Origin: Streptomyces rubiginosohelvolus
GTDB lineage: Bacteria; Actinomycetota; Actinomycetes; Streptomycetales; Streptomycetaceae
DNA: 64,000 bases
Direction: 5' to 3'
Assembly (NCBI RefSeq): GCF_014649875.1
Contig: NZ_BMTW01000016.1
Coordinates: forward strand, 123,164 to 187,163
Shown here: in pieces, positions 15,447-24,031 of the stretch
Layout of the letters: the number at the start of each line of letters is the position of its first letter
Numbering within the stretch: position 1 is the stretch's first letter
Notes under the pieces: model-generated
The model's database searches: none
What the model was told of the DNA's origin: nothing
What the model saw: the letters and a program-made list of their open reading frames with translations, nothing else
Made by a program: the position numbers and the translations under genes

Positions 15447-17906
15447 TCAGCCGAGGGCCTTCTCGACCTCCCGGGCGACCTCGGAGGCCCGGGCCGGGGA
15501 GAGGGGTTCGCCGTCGGTCCCGGTGACGTAGAAGGCGTCCACGGCGTTGGCGCCGAGCGTCGAGACATGGGCGCTCCGCACCCGTACGGCGCTCCCTTCC
15601 AGGGCGTTTCCGATGCGGTGGAGCAGGCCCGGGGCGTCCTGGGAGCGGACCTCGATGACGGTGGCGCGGCGGGAGCCCGCGGCGGCCACGGTGACCCGGG
15701 GCGGCGGGGCCTTGACGCCTCGCCTGCGCGGATAGGCCGCTTCCCGTTCCGCGAGGCGGGCCCGGATGTCCAGGGAGCCTTCCAGGGCGCGTACGAGGTC
15801 GGCGCGGAGGCGGACGGCCTGCGGGAGCGATCCGTACTCGGCGGCGACCCGCCAGCTGAGCAGCAGCAGGTCCGCCTTCTCCCCCACCTCGTTGGGCAGC
15901 TCCACCGCGCGCAGGTCGGCTGCGCGCACGGTGAGGCGGTGCAGGGCGAGGACTCCGGCTGCGGCGGGCAGGACGCCGGGCCGGTCGGGCAGGGCGATGA
16001 GGAGTTCGACGCCGACGGGTTCCACTTCGCCGTCCCCGGCGGGCTCCTCGGGCTGGGTGTGCAGGGCGAGGACGGGTTCGCCGGTGCGCAGGGCCTCGAT
16101 GGCGAGGCGTTCGTGTTCGGCGCTGGGGGCCTCGTCGTCGGGATCGTCGGGGAACTCCCCGGCGAGCACGGCTCCGACCCGCTTGACCAGGTCGGCGACG
16201 AGGGAGGCGCGCCAGGCGGACCAGGCGGCGGGGCCCGTGGCGAGCGCGTCGGCCTCGGTGAGGGCGTGCAGCAGCTCCAGGGTGGAGGCGCTGGAGACGG
16301 CCCCGGCGACGGCCTGCACGGTGGCGGGGTCGTCGAGGTCGCGCCGGGTGGCGGTGTCGACGAGCAGCAGGTGGTGGCGTACGAGGGTGGCGATGACGCC
16401 CACGTCGTGCTTGTCGAAGCCGATCCGGGTGGCCATGTCCCGGGCGATGACCTCACCGGCCACCGAGTGGTCGCCGGGCCAGCCCTTGCCGATGTCGTGC
16501 AGGAGGGCGGCGACCAGCAGGAGGTCGGGGCGGTGGACGCGGCGGGTGAGGGAGGCGGCGCGGACGGCGGTCTCCACGAGGTGCCGGTCGACGGTCCAGG
16601 TGTGGACGGGGTTGCGCTGGGGGCGGCAGTGGACGCGTTCCCAGTCGGGCAGCAGCCGGGTGATGATCCCTTCCGCTTCGAGCGCCTCCCAGACGCCGAC
16701 GGTGGCCTCCCCGGCGCCGAGCAGGGTGACCAGTTCCTCGCGGGCCTCGGGGGGCCACGGGACCGGCAGCGGCCGGGCGGTGGCCGCCAGGTGGCGTACG
16801 AGGTGGCGGGAGAGCGGGAGTCCGGCCTCGGCAGCGGCAGCGGCGGCGCGCAGGGTGAGGACCGGGTCGCGTTCGGGGCGGGCGGCGCGGGCGAGGACCA
16901 CTTCGCCGTCCGCGTCCACCACGCCGTCGGCGAGCGGGGTGCGCTCGGGGGTGGGTTTGGTGCCGAGGCCGCCGCTGAGCAGGGCGCGGAGCTTGGGGCG
17001 GGCGGAGCGGGCGCGCAGGACCCGGTTGACCTCGCGCCAGGTGACGTCGGTGGCGTACGAGACCGTCCGCGCGGCCTCGTAGACCTGGCGCAGCAGGGTG
17101 TCGGCGTCGAGGAGGCCGAGGGCGGCGGCGACCTGGTCCTGTTCCTGGAGGGCGAGGCGGTCGGTGGCGCGCCCGGTGGTGAGGTGGAGGGCGTCGCGGG
17201 CGTCGAGGAGGGTGCGGCGGGCCCGGTCGAGCCCTTCGCGCGGTGCGTCGGCGACCCAGGAGGCGGCGACCGCGCGCAGGGCGGTGGCGTCGCGGAGGCC
17301 GCCGCGGGCCTCCTTGAGGTCGGGTTCCAGGAGGAACTGGAGCTCGCCGGCCCGCTCCGCGCGTTCCTGGCAGAGCTCGTGGAGGGCGGGGAGCCGTTTG
17401 GGGGCCTGGTTGCGCCAGTCGGCGAGGATCGCGGTGCGCAGGCCGGCGGCGAGGCCGAGGTCTCCGGCGACCGGCCGGGCGTCCAGCAGGCCGAGCTGGA
17501 CCTTGAGGTCCTCGCTCGCCGTCTTCCGGGCTTCGCCGGGGGTGCGTACGGAGTGGTCGAGGGCCAGGCCCAGGTCCCAGACCGGGTACCAGATGGCGTC
17601 GGCGAGGGCGGCGACGGCGGCCGGGTCGGCGTTGCCGTCGTGCAGGAGGAGCAGGTCGAGGTCGCTGCGCGGGGAGAGCTCGCCGCGGCCGTAGCCGCCG
17701 ACGGCGACGAGGGCGGCGCCCCGCACCCCGGCCCGTTCGGCGGCGGCGGTGAACAGGCCGGTGAGCCAGTCGTCGGTGAGGCGGGCGAGGGCCGCACGGC
17801 GCGGCGGCCCGGACCGCGCCTCCTGCTGGAGGAGGCGCAGCCGGGCCGCCGCGTAGCCGCTGGGTCCCGAGCCTTCGGTTTCGGTGGTCACTTCGGTACT
17901 CGTCAC
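15447..17906 (-). CDS. glnD: PII nucleotidyltransferase GlnD
   Basis: Modifies and de-modifies PII in response to nitrogen status. In Streptomyces it adenylylates GlnK at Tyr51 rather than uridylylating it. The 819-residue product has the nucleotidyltransferase site GGYGRGELSPRSDLDLLLLH, the HD hydrolase domain (LLHDIGKGWPGDHS) and two C-terminal ACT domains (ALPDRPGVLPAAAGVLALHR and RSQDAPGLLHRIGNALEG) that sense glutamine in relatives. The start is the GTG at 17906 (TSTEVTTETEGSG), 29 bases after the glnK stop, so it is in the same operon. The frame stays open upstream through glnK, but that is a shadow. Confidence 0.95.
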   Translation of the reverse strand: MTSTEVTTETEGSGPSGYAAARLRLLQQEARSGPPRRAALARLTDDWLTGLFTAAAERAGVRGAALVAVGGYGRGELSPRSDLDLLLLHDGNADPAAVAALADAIWYPVWDLGLALDHSVRTPGEARKTASEDLKVQLGLLDARPVAGDLGLAAGLRTAILADWRNQAPKRLPALHELCQERAERAGELQFLLEPDLKEARGGLRDATALRAVAASWVADAPREGLDRARRTLLDARDALHLTTGRATDRLALQEQDQVAAALGLLDADTLLRQVYEAARTVSYATDVTWREVNRVLRARSARPKLRALLSGGLGTKPTPERTPLADGVVDADGEVVLARAARPERDPVLTLRAAAAAAEAGLPLSRHLVRHLAATARPLPVPWPPEAREELVTLLGAGEATVGVWEALEAEGIITRLLPDWERVHCRPQRNPVHTWTVDRHLVETAVRAASLTRRVHRPDLLLVAALLHDIGKGWPGDHSVAGEVIARDMATRIGFDKHDVGVIATLVRHHLLLVDTATRRDLDDPATVQAVAGAVSSASTLELLHALTEADALATGPAAWSAWRASLVADLVKRVGAVLAGEFPDDPDDEAPSAEHERLAIEALRTGEPVLALHTQPEEPAGDGEVEPVGVELLIALPDRPGVLPAAAGVLALHRLTVRAADLRAVELPNEVGEKADLLLLSWRVAAEYGSLPQAVRLRADLVRALEGSLDIRARLAEREAAYPRRRGVKAPPPRVTVAAAGSRRATVIEVRSQDAPGLLHRIGNALEGSAVRVRSAHVSTLGANAVDAFYVTGTDGEPLSPARASEVAREVEKALG

Positions 17907-17935
17907 CCAGCTGCCTTCCGTTCGTGGGCCGTCGG

Positions 17936-18274
17936 TCAGAGGGCGTCCGGGCCGCGTTCGCCGGTCCGTACCCGGACGGCGGTGTCGACCGGAACGCTCC
18001 AGACCTTGCCGTCTCCGATCTTGCCGGTCCGGGCGGCCTTGACGACGACCTCGATGAGCTGTTCGGCGTCCTCGTCCTCGACGAGGACCTCGATGCGGAT
18101 CTTGGGGACCAGGTCGACGGTGTACTCGGCGCCCCGGTAGACCTCGGTGTGGCCGCGCTGCCGCCCGTAACCGCTGGCCTCGGTGACGGTGAGCCCCTGG
18201 ACGCCGAAGGCCTGGAGGGCCTCCTTGATCTCGTCCAGCCGGTGGGGCTTCACGACCGCGGTGATGAGCTTCAT
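17936..18274 (-). CDS. glnK: Nitrogen regulatory protein PII (GlnK)
   Basis: A 112-residue PII signal protein that binds ATP/ADP and 2-oxoglutarate and gates the ammonium channel. The T-loop carries Tyr51 in EVYRGAEY, the residue modified by GlnD, and the B-loop TGKIGDGKVWS is intact. The ATG at 18274 overlaps the amtB stop (ATGA), and glnD follows 29 bases later. The genetic coupling of channel, gate and modifying enzyme is the standard streptomycete arrangement; expression is expected to depend on GlnR through the box upstream of amtB. Confidence 0.97.
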   Translation of the reverse strand: MKLITAVVKPHRLDEIKEALQAFGVQGLTVTEASGYGRQRGHTEVYRGAEYTVDLVPKIRIEVLVEDEDAEQLIEVVVKAARTGKIGDGKVWSVPVDTAVRVRTGERGPDAL

Positions 18275-19623
18275 GCGTCCACCTTCTTTGCCTTCGGTGC
18301 TGCCGTCGTGTCGGGGGCGGGGGCGGTGGTGCGGGAGACCGAGCCGCCGCCGGTGCCGCTGAAGTCGTACGCCGTCTCGGCGTGCTCGACCTGGTCGATG
18401 CCGGAGATCTCGTCGTCCTCGGAGACCCGCATCCCGATCGTCTTGTGGATCGCCAGGGCGATGACGGCGGAGACGACGAGAGAGTACGCGAGGACCGCGA
18501 CGACGCCGACGACCTGCTTGCCGAGCTGGTCCACACCGCCGCCGTAGAAGAGCCCGGCCGCGTCGGACTGGACGCCTCCGGTGGCGAAGAAGCCGACCAG
18601 GATGGAGCCGATGATGCCGCCGACGAGGTGGACGCCGACGACGTCCAGGGAGTCGTCGTAGCCGAACTTGTACTTCAGGCCGACCGCCATGGCGCACAGG
18701 ACACCGGCGATGGCGCCGATCGCGATGGCACCGAGCGGGCTGACGGAGCCGCCCGCCGGGGTGATGGCGACGAGGCCGGCGACCGCGCCGGAGGCGGCGC
18801 CGAGGGTGGTGAAGGAGCCGTGGCGCAGCTTCTCGTAGACGAGCCAGCCGAGGACGGCCGCGGCCGTGGCGACCTGGGTGTTCAGGAACATGACCGCGCC
18901 GACGCCGTCGTCGTTGCCGAGCCAGGATCCGGCGTTGAAGCCGAACCAGCCGAACCACAGGAGGGCCGCGCCGAGCATGACGAGCGGCAGGCTGTGCGGC
19001 CGCATCGGGTCCTTCTTGAAGCCGATGCGCTTGCCGATGACCAGGATGACGCCGAGGGCGGCGGCACCGGCGTTGATGTGGACGGCCGTACCACCGGCGA
19101 AGTCGATGACGCCCATCTCGAAGAGCCAGCCGCCGGAGCCCCAGACCCAGTGGGCGACGGGGAAGTAGACGATGGTGACCCAGAGGACGATGAAGAGCGC
19201 CCACGCGGTGAACTTCACGCGGTCGGCGAGCGCACCGCTGATCAGGGCCGGGGTGAGGACGGCGAACATCAGCTGGAAGGCGGCGAAGACGTACACCGGG
19301 ATGGTGTAGCCGTCCCAGAGTTCGGTGACGCCGATCCCGCTGAGGCCGACGTAATCGGAGCTCCAGCCGATGACCGAGCCGACGTCGGAGCCGAAGGTCA
19401 GGCTGAATCCGTAGAGCACCCACAGGACCGTGACGATCCCGAGGCTGATGAAGCTCATCATCAGCATGTTGAGGGTGCTCTTGACGCGGACCATGCCTCC
19501 GTAGAAGAAGGCCAGGCCGGGGGTCATGAGCATCACCAGGGCCGAGCAGATGAGCATGAACCCGGTGTTGGCGGCAGACAGCTCAGGGGCGTCTGCGGCA
19601 AGCGTCGTGATGCCTGGGGGCAT
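18271..19623 (-). CDS. amtB: Ammonium transporter AmtB
   Basis: A 450-residue Amt/Rh-family ammonium channel of about 11 membrane segments. Family hallmarks include DFAGGTAVHINAGAAAL (first pore histidine), GVHLVGGIIGS (second pore histidine) and WFGWFGFNAGS. The start is taken as the ATG at 19623 (PPGITTLAADAPELSAANTG), where the mature-like N-terminus begins; the open frame upstream is the regulatory region. It ends in a polar tail with a run of Thr, Ala and Pro. First gene of amtB-glnK-glnD; a two-unit GlnR-type box lies about 110 bases upstream. Confidence 0.95.
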   Translation of the reverse strand: MPPGITTLAADAPELSAANTGFMLICSALVMLMTPGLAFFYGGMVRVKSTLNMLMMSFISLGIVTVLWVLYGFSLTFGSDVGSVIGWSSDYVGLSGIGVTELWDGYTIPVYVFAAFQLMFAVLTPALISGALADRVKFTAWALFIVLWVTIVYFPVAHWVWGSGGWLFEMGVIDFAGGTAVHINAGAAALGVILVIGKRIGFKKDPMRPHSLPLVMLGAALLWFGWFGFNAGSWLGNDDGVGAVMFLNTQVATAAAVLGWLVYEKLRHGSFTTLGAASGAVAGLVAITPAGGSVSPLGAIAIGAIAGVLCAMAVGLKYKFGYDDSLDVVGVHLVGGIIGSILVGFFATGGVQSDAAGLFYGGGVDQLGKQVVGVVAVLAYSLVVSAVIALAIHKTIGMRVSEDDEISGIDQVEHAETAYDFSGTGGGSVSRTTAPAPDTTAAPKAKKVDA

Positions 19624-19730
19624 CGGCGTCTCCTCGTCGTCGGTGCGGCCGCGGCGTGCGGGGGAATGCTGCGGGACCACTGGGGGAACAGGTGCGGGCC
19701 GGTTATGAGCCACGAGGTTGACGGAGGGCC

Positions 19731-19768
19731 GTTTCATGGGATGCCGCACGATGTTTCGCGAGCGTGAC
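19731..19768 (-). promoter_or_regulatory. GlnR-type box upstream of amtB
   Basis: On the minus strand the order is GTCAC, six bases, GAAAC, six bases, CGGCA (a weak a-site), six bases, GAAAC. The spacing exactly matches the published GlnR consensus gTnAC-n6-GaAAc-n6-GtnAC-n6-GaAAc. Another GTAAC sits at 19784-19788 but its spacing (15) does not fit. The rest of the 19624-19994 gap shows no gene. Confidence 0.72.
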
Positions 19769-19994
19769 GAAGAGGGATCGCGTGTTACGGCCGAATGAAT
19801 CCGGGGTGGCGCGTCCGGTGCGCTGCCTACCATGCAGCGCACGCCGCATACGGTGCGGTTGAAACGCCTGCGGGGCAGTCCTTCGGCCCGGAAAGCACGA
19901 AACCGGCCACGGCGACCCTCCGTGTGACCAGGCGATGGGGGAGCCGAGTCGGGGTGTACGGAAGGGGCGCCGCGGCCGGGGCCTCGGGTGCCGG

Positions 19995-21500
19995 TCAGAC
20001 CGCTTCGGCGGTCTCCGGCAGCTGTTCGTGGAGCAGCTCGGTGAGCCGGGCGACGTCGGCGACATCGCCGAAGTCCCTGGCAGCGGTGTCGACGGTCTTG
20101 CGCAGACGGGTGTTCACCCGCTCGGAGCGGACCTTCTTGGCGATCTTCAGGGCCTGCCCGGCGAGCACGGTGGACTGCTCCGGCTCGCGCTGGAGGAGGT
20201 GGACGGTGGCCATGCCGATGAGGTTGAGCGCGTAGGAGCGCTGGTGCTCGTCGTCCTCGCCGAACAGTTCGACGGCCTTCTCCATGACGGGCTCGGAGAG
20301 CGAGGCGTAGGTGGGGCTGCGGCCGGCGACATAGGCCAGGTCACGGTAGGAGTGGGCGTTCTCGCCGTTCAGCTCGGCCTCGGAGAAGAAGCGGATCCAG
20401 TCGGGCTCGGGCTCGCCGTCGAGTCCGGCGTCCAGGAAGGTGTCCTCGGCCATCCGGACGGCCCGCTTGCACTTGCTGGGCTGGCCCATGTTGGCGTAGG
20501 CGCGGGCCTCCATCGCATACAGCATGGCCTGGGTCCGGGAGGTGGCGCAGTCGCGGCTGCCGTACTGCGCGAGGTGGATCAGCTCCAGGGCGTCGTCGGG
20601 GCGGCCCAGGTGGATCATCTGGCGGCTCATGCTGGAGAGGATGTAGCTGCCGAGCGGTTTGTCGCCGGCCTCCTTGGCGGCGTGCAGGGCGAGCACGAAG
20701 TACTTCTGGGCGGTGGGCTGGAGGCCGACGTCGTAGCTCATCCAGCCCGCCAGCTCGGCCAGTTCGGCGGCGCAGCGGAAGAGCCGCTGGGCGGTGGGGC
20801 CGGGCTGGGGCTCCTGGAGCAGGTCGGTGACCTCGTGCAGCTGTCCGACGACGGCCTTGCGGCGCAGTCCGCCGCCGCACTGGGCGTCCCACTGCCGGAA
20901 CATCGCGGTGGTCGACTCCAGCAGGTCGAGCTCGGGCCGGGAGAGTCTGGAGGGGCGGTGGTCGGCGGCCGGGGCCTCCGGTTCGCCGGCCCCCTGGACG
21001 GGGACGGGGACCAGCCAGCGCTGCATCGGCTCGATGAGCGCGGGGCCAGCGGCCAGCGCCAGCGAGCTGCCGAGGAAGCCGCGCCGGGCGAGCATCAGGT
21101 CGCTGCGGGAGAACTCACTGAGCAGGGCGACGGTCTGCGGGCCGGCCCAGGGGAGGTCGACCCCGGCCACCGAGGGTGACTGGTGGGCGGTGCGCAGCCC
21201 GAGCTGCTCGACGGCGACGACGGCGCCGAAGCGTTCCGAGAACAGCTCGGAGAGGATGCGCGGGATGGGCTCCCGCGGCTGCTCGCCGTCGAGCCAGCGC
21301 CGCACCCGGGAGGTGTCGGTGCTGATGTGGGAGGCGCCCATCTGCCGGGCCCGCCGGTTGACCTGGCGTGCCAGCTCGCCCTTGGACCAGCCACTGCGCA
21401 CGAACCACGAGCCCAACTGCTCGTTGGGACGCTTGCCGGCATCCGTGTCGCCTGCGCCGCTGCCACTCACTGGAACGCCCCCATCCCGCTGAAACCTCAT
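19995..21500 (-). CDS. nsdA: NsdA-like transcriptional regulator
   Basis: Matches NsdA, a negative regulator of sporulation and antibiotic production in Streptomyces. The 501-residue product has an N-terminal XRE-like DNA-binding region (WSKGELARQVNRRARQMG, then DTSRVRRWLDGEQPREPIPR) and a long alpha-helical, TPR-like C-terminal half (ALELIHLAQYGSRDCATSRT, RDLAYVAGRSPTYASLSE). A short hydrophobic stretch (RRGFLGSSLALAAGPAL) lies between them. Start at the ATG at 21500; a GTG at 21470 with GGGGGCG upstream is an alternative. It lies between the amtB operon and a divergent Prim-Pol-like gene. Confidence 0.85.
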   Translation of the reverse strand: MRFQRDGGVPVSGSGAGDTDAGKRPNEQLGSWFVRSGWSKGELARQVNRRARQMGASHISTDTSRVRRWLDGEQPREPIPRILSELFSERFGAVVAVEQLGLRTAHQSPSVAGVDLPWAGPQTVALLSEFSRSDLMLARRGFLGSSLALAAGPALIEPMQRWLVPVPVQGAGEPEAPAADHRPSRLSRPELDLLESTTAMFRQWDAQCGGGLRRKAVVGQLHEVTDLLQEPQPGPTAQRLFRCAAELAELAGWMSYDVGLQPTAQKYFVLALHAAKEAGDKPLGSYILSSMSRQMIHLGRPDDALELIHLAQYGSRDCATSRTQAMLYAMEARAYANMGQPSKCKRAVRMAEDTFLDAGLDGEPEPDWIRFFSEAELNGENAHSYRDLAYVAGRSPTYASLSEPVMEKAVELFGEDDEHQRSYALNLIGMATVHLLQREPEQSTVLAGQALKIAKKVRSERVNTRLRKTVDTAARDFGDVADVARLTELLHEQLPETAEAV

Positions 21501-21898
21501 CGCGCGAACCATTATCAGAATGCCGTGCATCGGTGCTGTTCGTACGGGAGTTGGATGCCCTCGAACAGGAAATCGGGTTGCCTGGGGCATACCCGCGGGT
21601 GCACATACTCCCAGAGTTCGTGTACCGACGGTAATCCTACGATCACCCCTCCCGCGAGGGGGATTGAAGAAACGCCACCATTCGCCACCCCTTCGAATGA
21701 ACCCGACTGCCGCTGCGCGCGCTTGACTTGAGGAATCAGAACCGAGGGCGAGCGCACGGAAGCACTCGGGGGCGCGTACACCGTGTCGCACTCCGTTTCG
21801 CACCACCGCGCACGCCACTCGATCGAGTAGCAGCGACGGAGGGTTACCCGAGCGACGCGGGTCGTAACCACCGGCGAGCCGTACCCGTTGGAGGGGGC
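21501..21898. other. Divergent intergenic region nsdA / Prim-Pol-like gene
   Basis: No gene seen. It is somewhat richer in A+T than its surroundings, as expected of a promoter region, with one weak hairpin (cccctc/gagggg, 21646-21661). No firm promoter call. Confidence 0.45.
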
Positions 21899-22546
21899 AT
21901 GGGCTTCACGATCGGCGGCATCCGGGAGATGCGATCCGGTGCGCGGCGACGCCACCGCGGCACCGAGGGCACGGCGGTGGCCGAGTACACAGGACTGTGG
22001 GGCTGGGCGGTGGTGCCCGGAGCACGGGCGGAGGCCGGCGCCTGCTCGTGCGGCGACCCGGTGTGCCCCTCCCCCGGCGCCCACCCGCTGGGCTTCGCCG
22101 GGGAGGTCCCGGCGGGCACCGGCCTGGACCGCGCGGCGGACGCCTGGGCGCAGACACCGGGCGCCGCGATGCTGCTGCCGGTGGGCCGTTCCTTCGACGT
22201 CCTGGACGTCGCGGAGCAGGCCGGCCGACGGGCACTGGTTCGGATGGAGCGGATGGGGCTGCCGCTGGGCCCGGTCACGGTGACGCCGGCCGGGCGGGCG
22301 CAGTTCTTCGTCGCCCCCGGGGCCGCCGCCGAGCTGCCCGAGCTGCTCTACCGGATGGGCTGGGACGACGCGGGCCTGGATCTGCGCGCCCTGGGCCCGG
22401 GGGCGCACATCACCGCCCCGCCGTCCGACCTCGGCGGCCTCGGCCCGGTCCGCTGGCTGCGGCCCCCGGTGCTGGACACGGCGGCCGCTCCCCCGCAGGC
22501 GCGGCTGCTGCTGGGGACCCTGGCGTACGTCTGCCACCGCTCGTAG
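21899..22546 (+). CDS. Prim-Pol-domain-like protein (small)
   Basis: A 215-residue protein resembling the N-terminal half of bifunctional DNA primase/polymerase (AEP, Prim-Pol) domains: WGWAVVPGARAEAGACSCGD followed by CPSPGAHPLGF is the usual opening, and the family's later GPVTVTPAGRAQFFVAPG stretch is present. The metal-binding DxD catalytic triad is not evident, and there is no helicase domain, so it may be inactive and have a regulatory or nucleotide-binding role. The ATG at 21899 has a strong GAGGGGG Shine-Dalgarno. It is divergent from nsdA and convergent with ftsY. Function is unknown; the family label is by motif. Confidence 0.7.
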   Translation: MGFTIGGIREMRSGARRRHRGTEGTAVAEYTGLWGWAVVPGARAEAGACSCGDPVCPSPGAHPLGFAGEVPAGTGLDRAADAWAQTPGAAMLLPVGRSFDVLDVAEQAGRRALVRMERMGLPLGPVTVTPAGRAQFFVAPGAAAELPELLYRMGWDDAGLDLRALGPGAHITAPPSDLGGLGPVRWLRPPVLDTAAAPPQARLLLGTLAYVCHRS

Positions 22547-22560
22547 AAGCCCGGGAAACG

Positions 22561-22604
22561 GCGGACGGGCGGCAGGCTCCTCCAAGGAGCCGCCGCCCGT
22601 CCGC
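22561..22604. terminator. Bidirectional terminator between Prim-Pol-like gene and ftsY
   Basis: A 20-bp stem (13 + 7 with a single-base bulge) and three-base loop lies between the convergent genes. Confidence 0.82.
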
Positions 22605-22625
22605 CGTACCGGATCGCGGGGTGGG

Positions 22626-23831
22626 TCAGTCGCCGATCAGAGCGTCCACGAAGGCGCCCGGCTCGAACGGGGCGAGGTCGTCCGGACCCTCGCCGAGGCC
22701 GATCAGCTTCACCGGTACGCCCAGCTCGCGCTGGACCGCAATGACGATGCCGCCCTTGGCGGTGCCGTCGAGCTTGGTGAGGACGATGCCGGTGATGTCC
22801 ACGACCTCCGCGAACACCCGGGCCTGGACGAGACCGTTCTGCCCGGTGGTGGCGTCCAGGACGAGGAGGATCTCGTCCAGCGGGCCGTGCTTCTCCACGA
22901 CGCGCTTGACCTTGCCCAGCTCGTCCATGAGCCCGGTCTTGGTGTGCAGCCGGCCCGCGGTGTCGATCAGGACGACGTCCGCGCCCTCGGCGATGCCTTC
23001 CTTGACCGCGTCGTAGGCGATCGACGCCGGGTCGCCGCCCTCGGGGCCCCGGACCGTACGGGCCCCGACGCGCTCGCCCCAGGTCTGGAGCTGGTCGGCG
23101 GCGGCGGCGCGGAAGGTGTCGGCCGCGCCGAGCACCACGCTGCGGCCGTCGGCGACGAGCACCCGGGCCAGCTTGCCGGTGGTGGTCGTCTTGCCGGTGC
23201 CGTTGACGCCGACCACCATGACGACGCCGGGGGTCTCCGCGCCGCCCTCGGTCTTGACCTCGCGGTCGAAGTCCGGGCCGAGCAAGGTGATCAGCTCCTC
23301 GCGGAGCAGGGTGCGCAGCTCTTCCGGGGTGCGGGTGCCGAGCACGCGGACGCGCTCGCGGAGCCGCTCGACCAGTTCCTGGGTGGGGGCGACGCCGACG
23401 TCGGCGGTGAGGAGGGTGTCCTCGATCTCCTCCCAGGTGTCCTCGTCGAGGTTGTCCCGGGAGAGCAGGGTGAGGAGCCCCTTGCCGAGCGAGTTCTGCG
23501 AGCGGGCGAGCCGGGCCCGCAGGCGGACGAGGCGGCCGGCGGTGGGCTCGGGAACCTCCAGCGCGGGGGCCTCGGCGACCGGAGCCTCCTCCTCCACGGG
23601 CGCGGTGGCGTCCGGGAGGCCGACTTCGTCGATGGTGCGCCGCGCTTCGTCGCGCGGCGTCTCGGCCTCCTCGCCGACCTGCGGTTCGGCGGGAGGGGTG
23701 ATGGTCGGCGTGCTCGGCGGCGGGGGCGGCAGCTGCTTCTTCTTGCGGCTGCCGACCACGAGCCCGCCGACCAGGCCGACAGCGACCAGGGCGATGACTA
23801 CAGCGAGGATGACGATTTCGACGAGTTCCAT
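22626..23831 (-). CDS. ftsY: Signal recognition particle receptor FtsY
   Basis: SRP receptor GTPase that brings Ffh-ribosome complexes to the membrane. The 401-residue product has an N-terminal membrane segment (ELVEIVILAVVIALVAVGLV), a proline- and acid-rich linker (residues about 30-105), then the NG domain with GVNGTGKTTTTGKLA (about residue 207), DTAGRLHTKTGLM and LTKLDGTAKGG. The membrane-spanning N-terminus is typical of actinobacteria, unlike E. coli. Start at the ATG at 23831. The upstream gap of about 200 bases is divergent with an oxidoreductase gene. Confidence 0.96.
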   Translation of the reverse strand: MELVEIVILAVVIALVAVGLVGGLVVGSRKKKQLPPPPPSTPTITPPAEPQVGEEAETPRDEARRTIDEVGLPDATAPVEEEAPVAEAPALEVPEPTAGRLVRLRARLARSQNSLGKGLLTLLSRDNLDEDTWEEIEDTLLTADVGVAPTQELVERLRERVRVLGTRTPEELRTLLREELITLLGPDFDREVKTEGGAETPGVVMVVGVNGTGKTTTTGKLARVLVADGRSVVLGAADTFRAAAADQLQTWGERVGARTVRGPEGGDPASIAYDAVKEGIAEGADVVLIDTAGRLHTKTGLMDELGKVKRVVEKHGPLDEILLVLDATTGQNGLVQARVFAEVVDITGIVLTKLDGTAKGGIVIAVQRELGVPVKLIGLGEGPDDLAPFEPGAFVDALIGD

Positions 23832-24031
23832 AACCCGTCCAGTATCGGCCACGGCCGTCCCGGGGGCGCTGCCCCGGCAGCCCCTCGGCGATCCGACGGA
23901 CCCCCTATGCACCTTTTGGCCGCAATGCGAACGCGCACCCCTACACTTCTGACGCCTCGTCAGGTACGGTGCGGCCGCCCGTCCGCCCGTACAGCCGCCC
24001 ATCCGTCCGCCCCGGCGAAGGGACACCCCCG

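Noticed and set aside
22000..22546. A mobile element or phage remnant around the Prim-Pol-like gene
   Set aside because: No integrase, att-like repeat or composition change; the gene sits cleanly between core genes.
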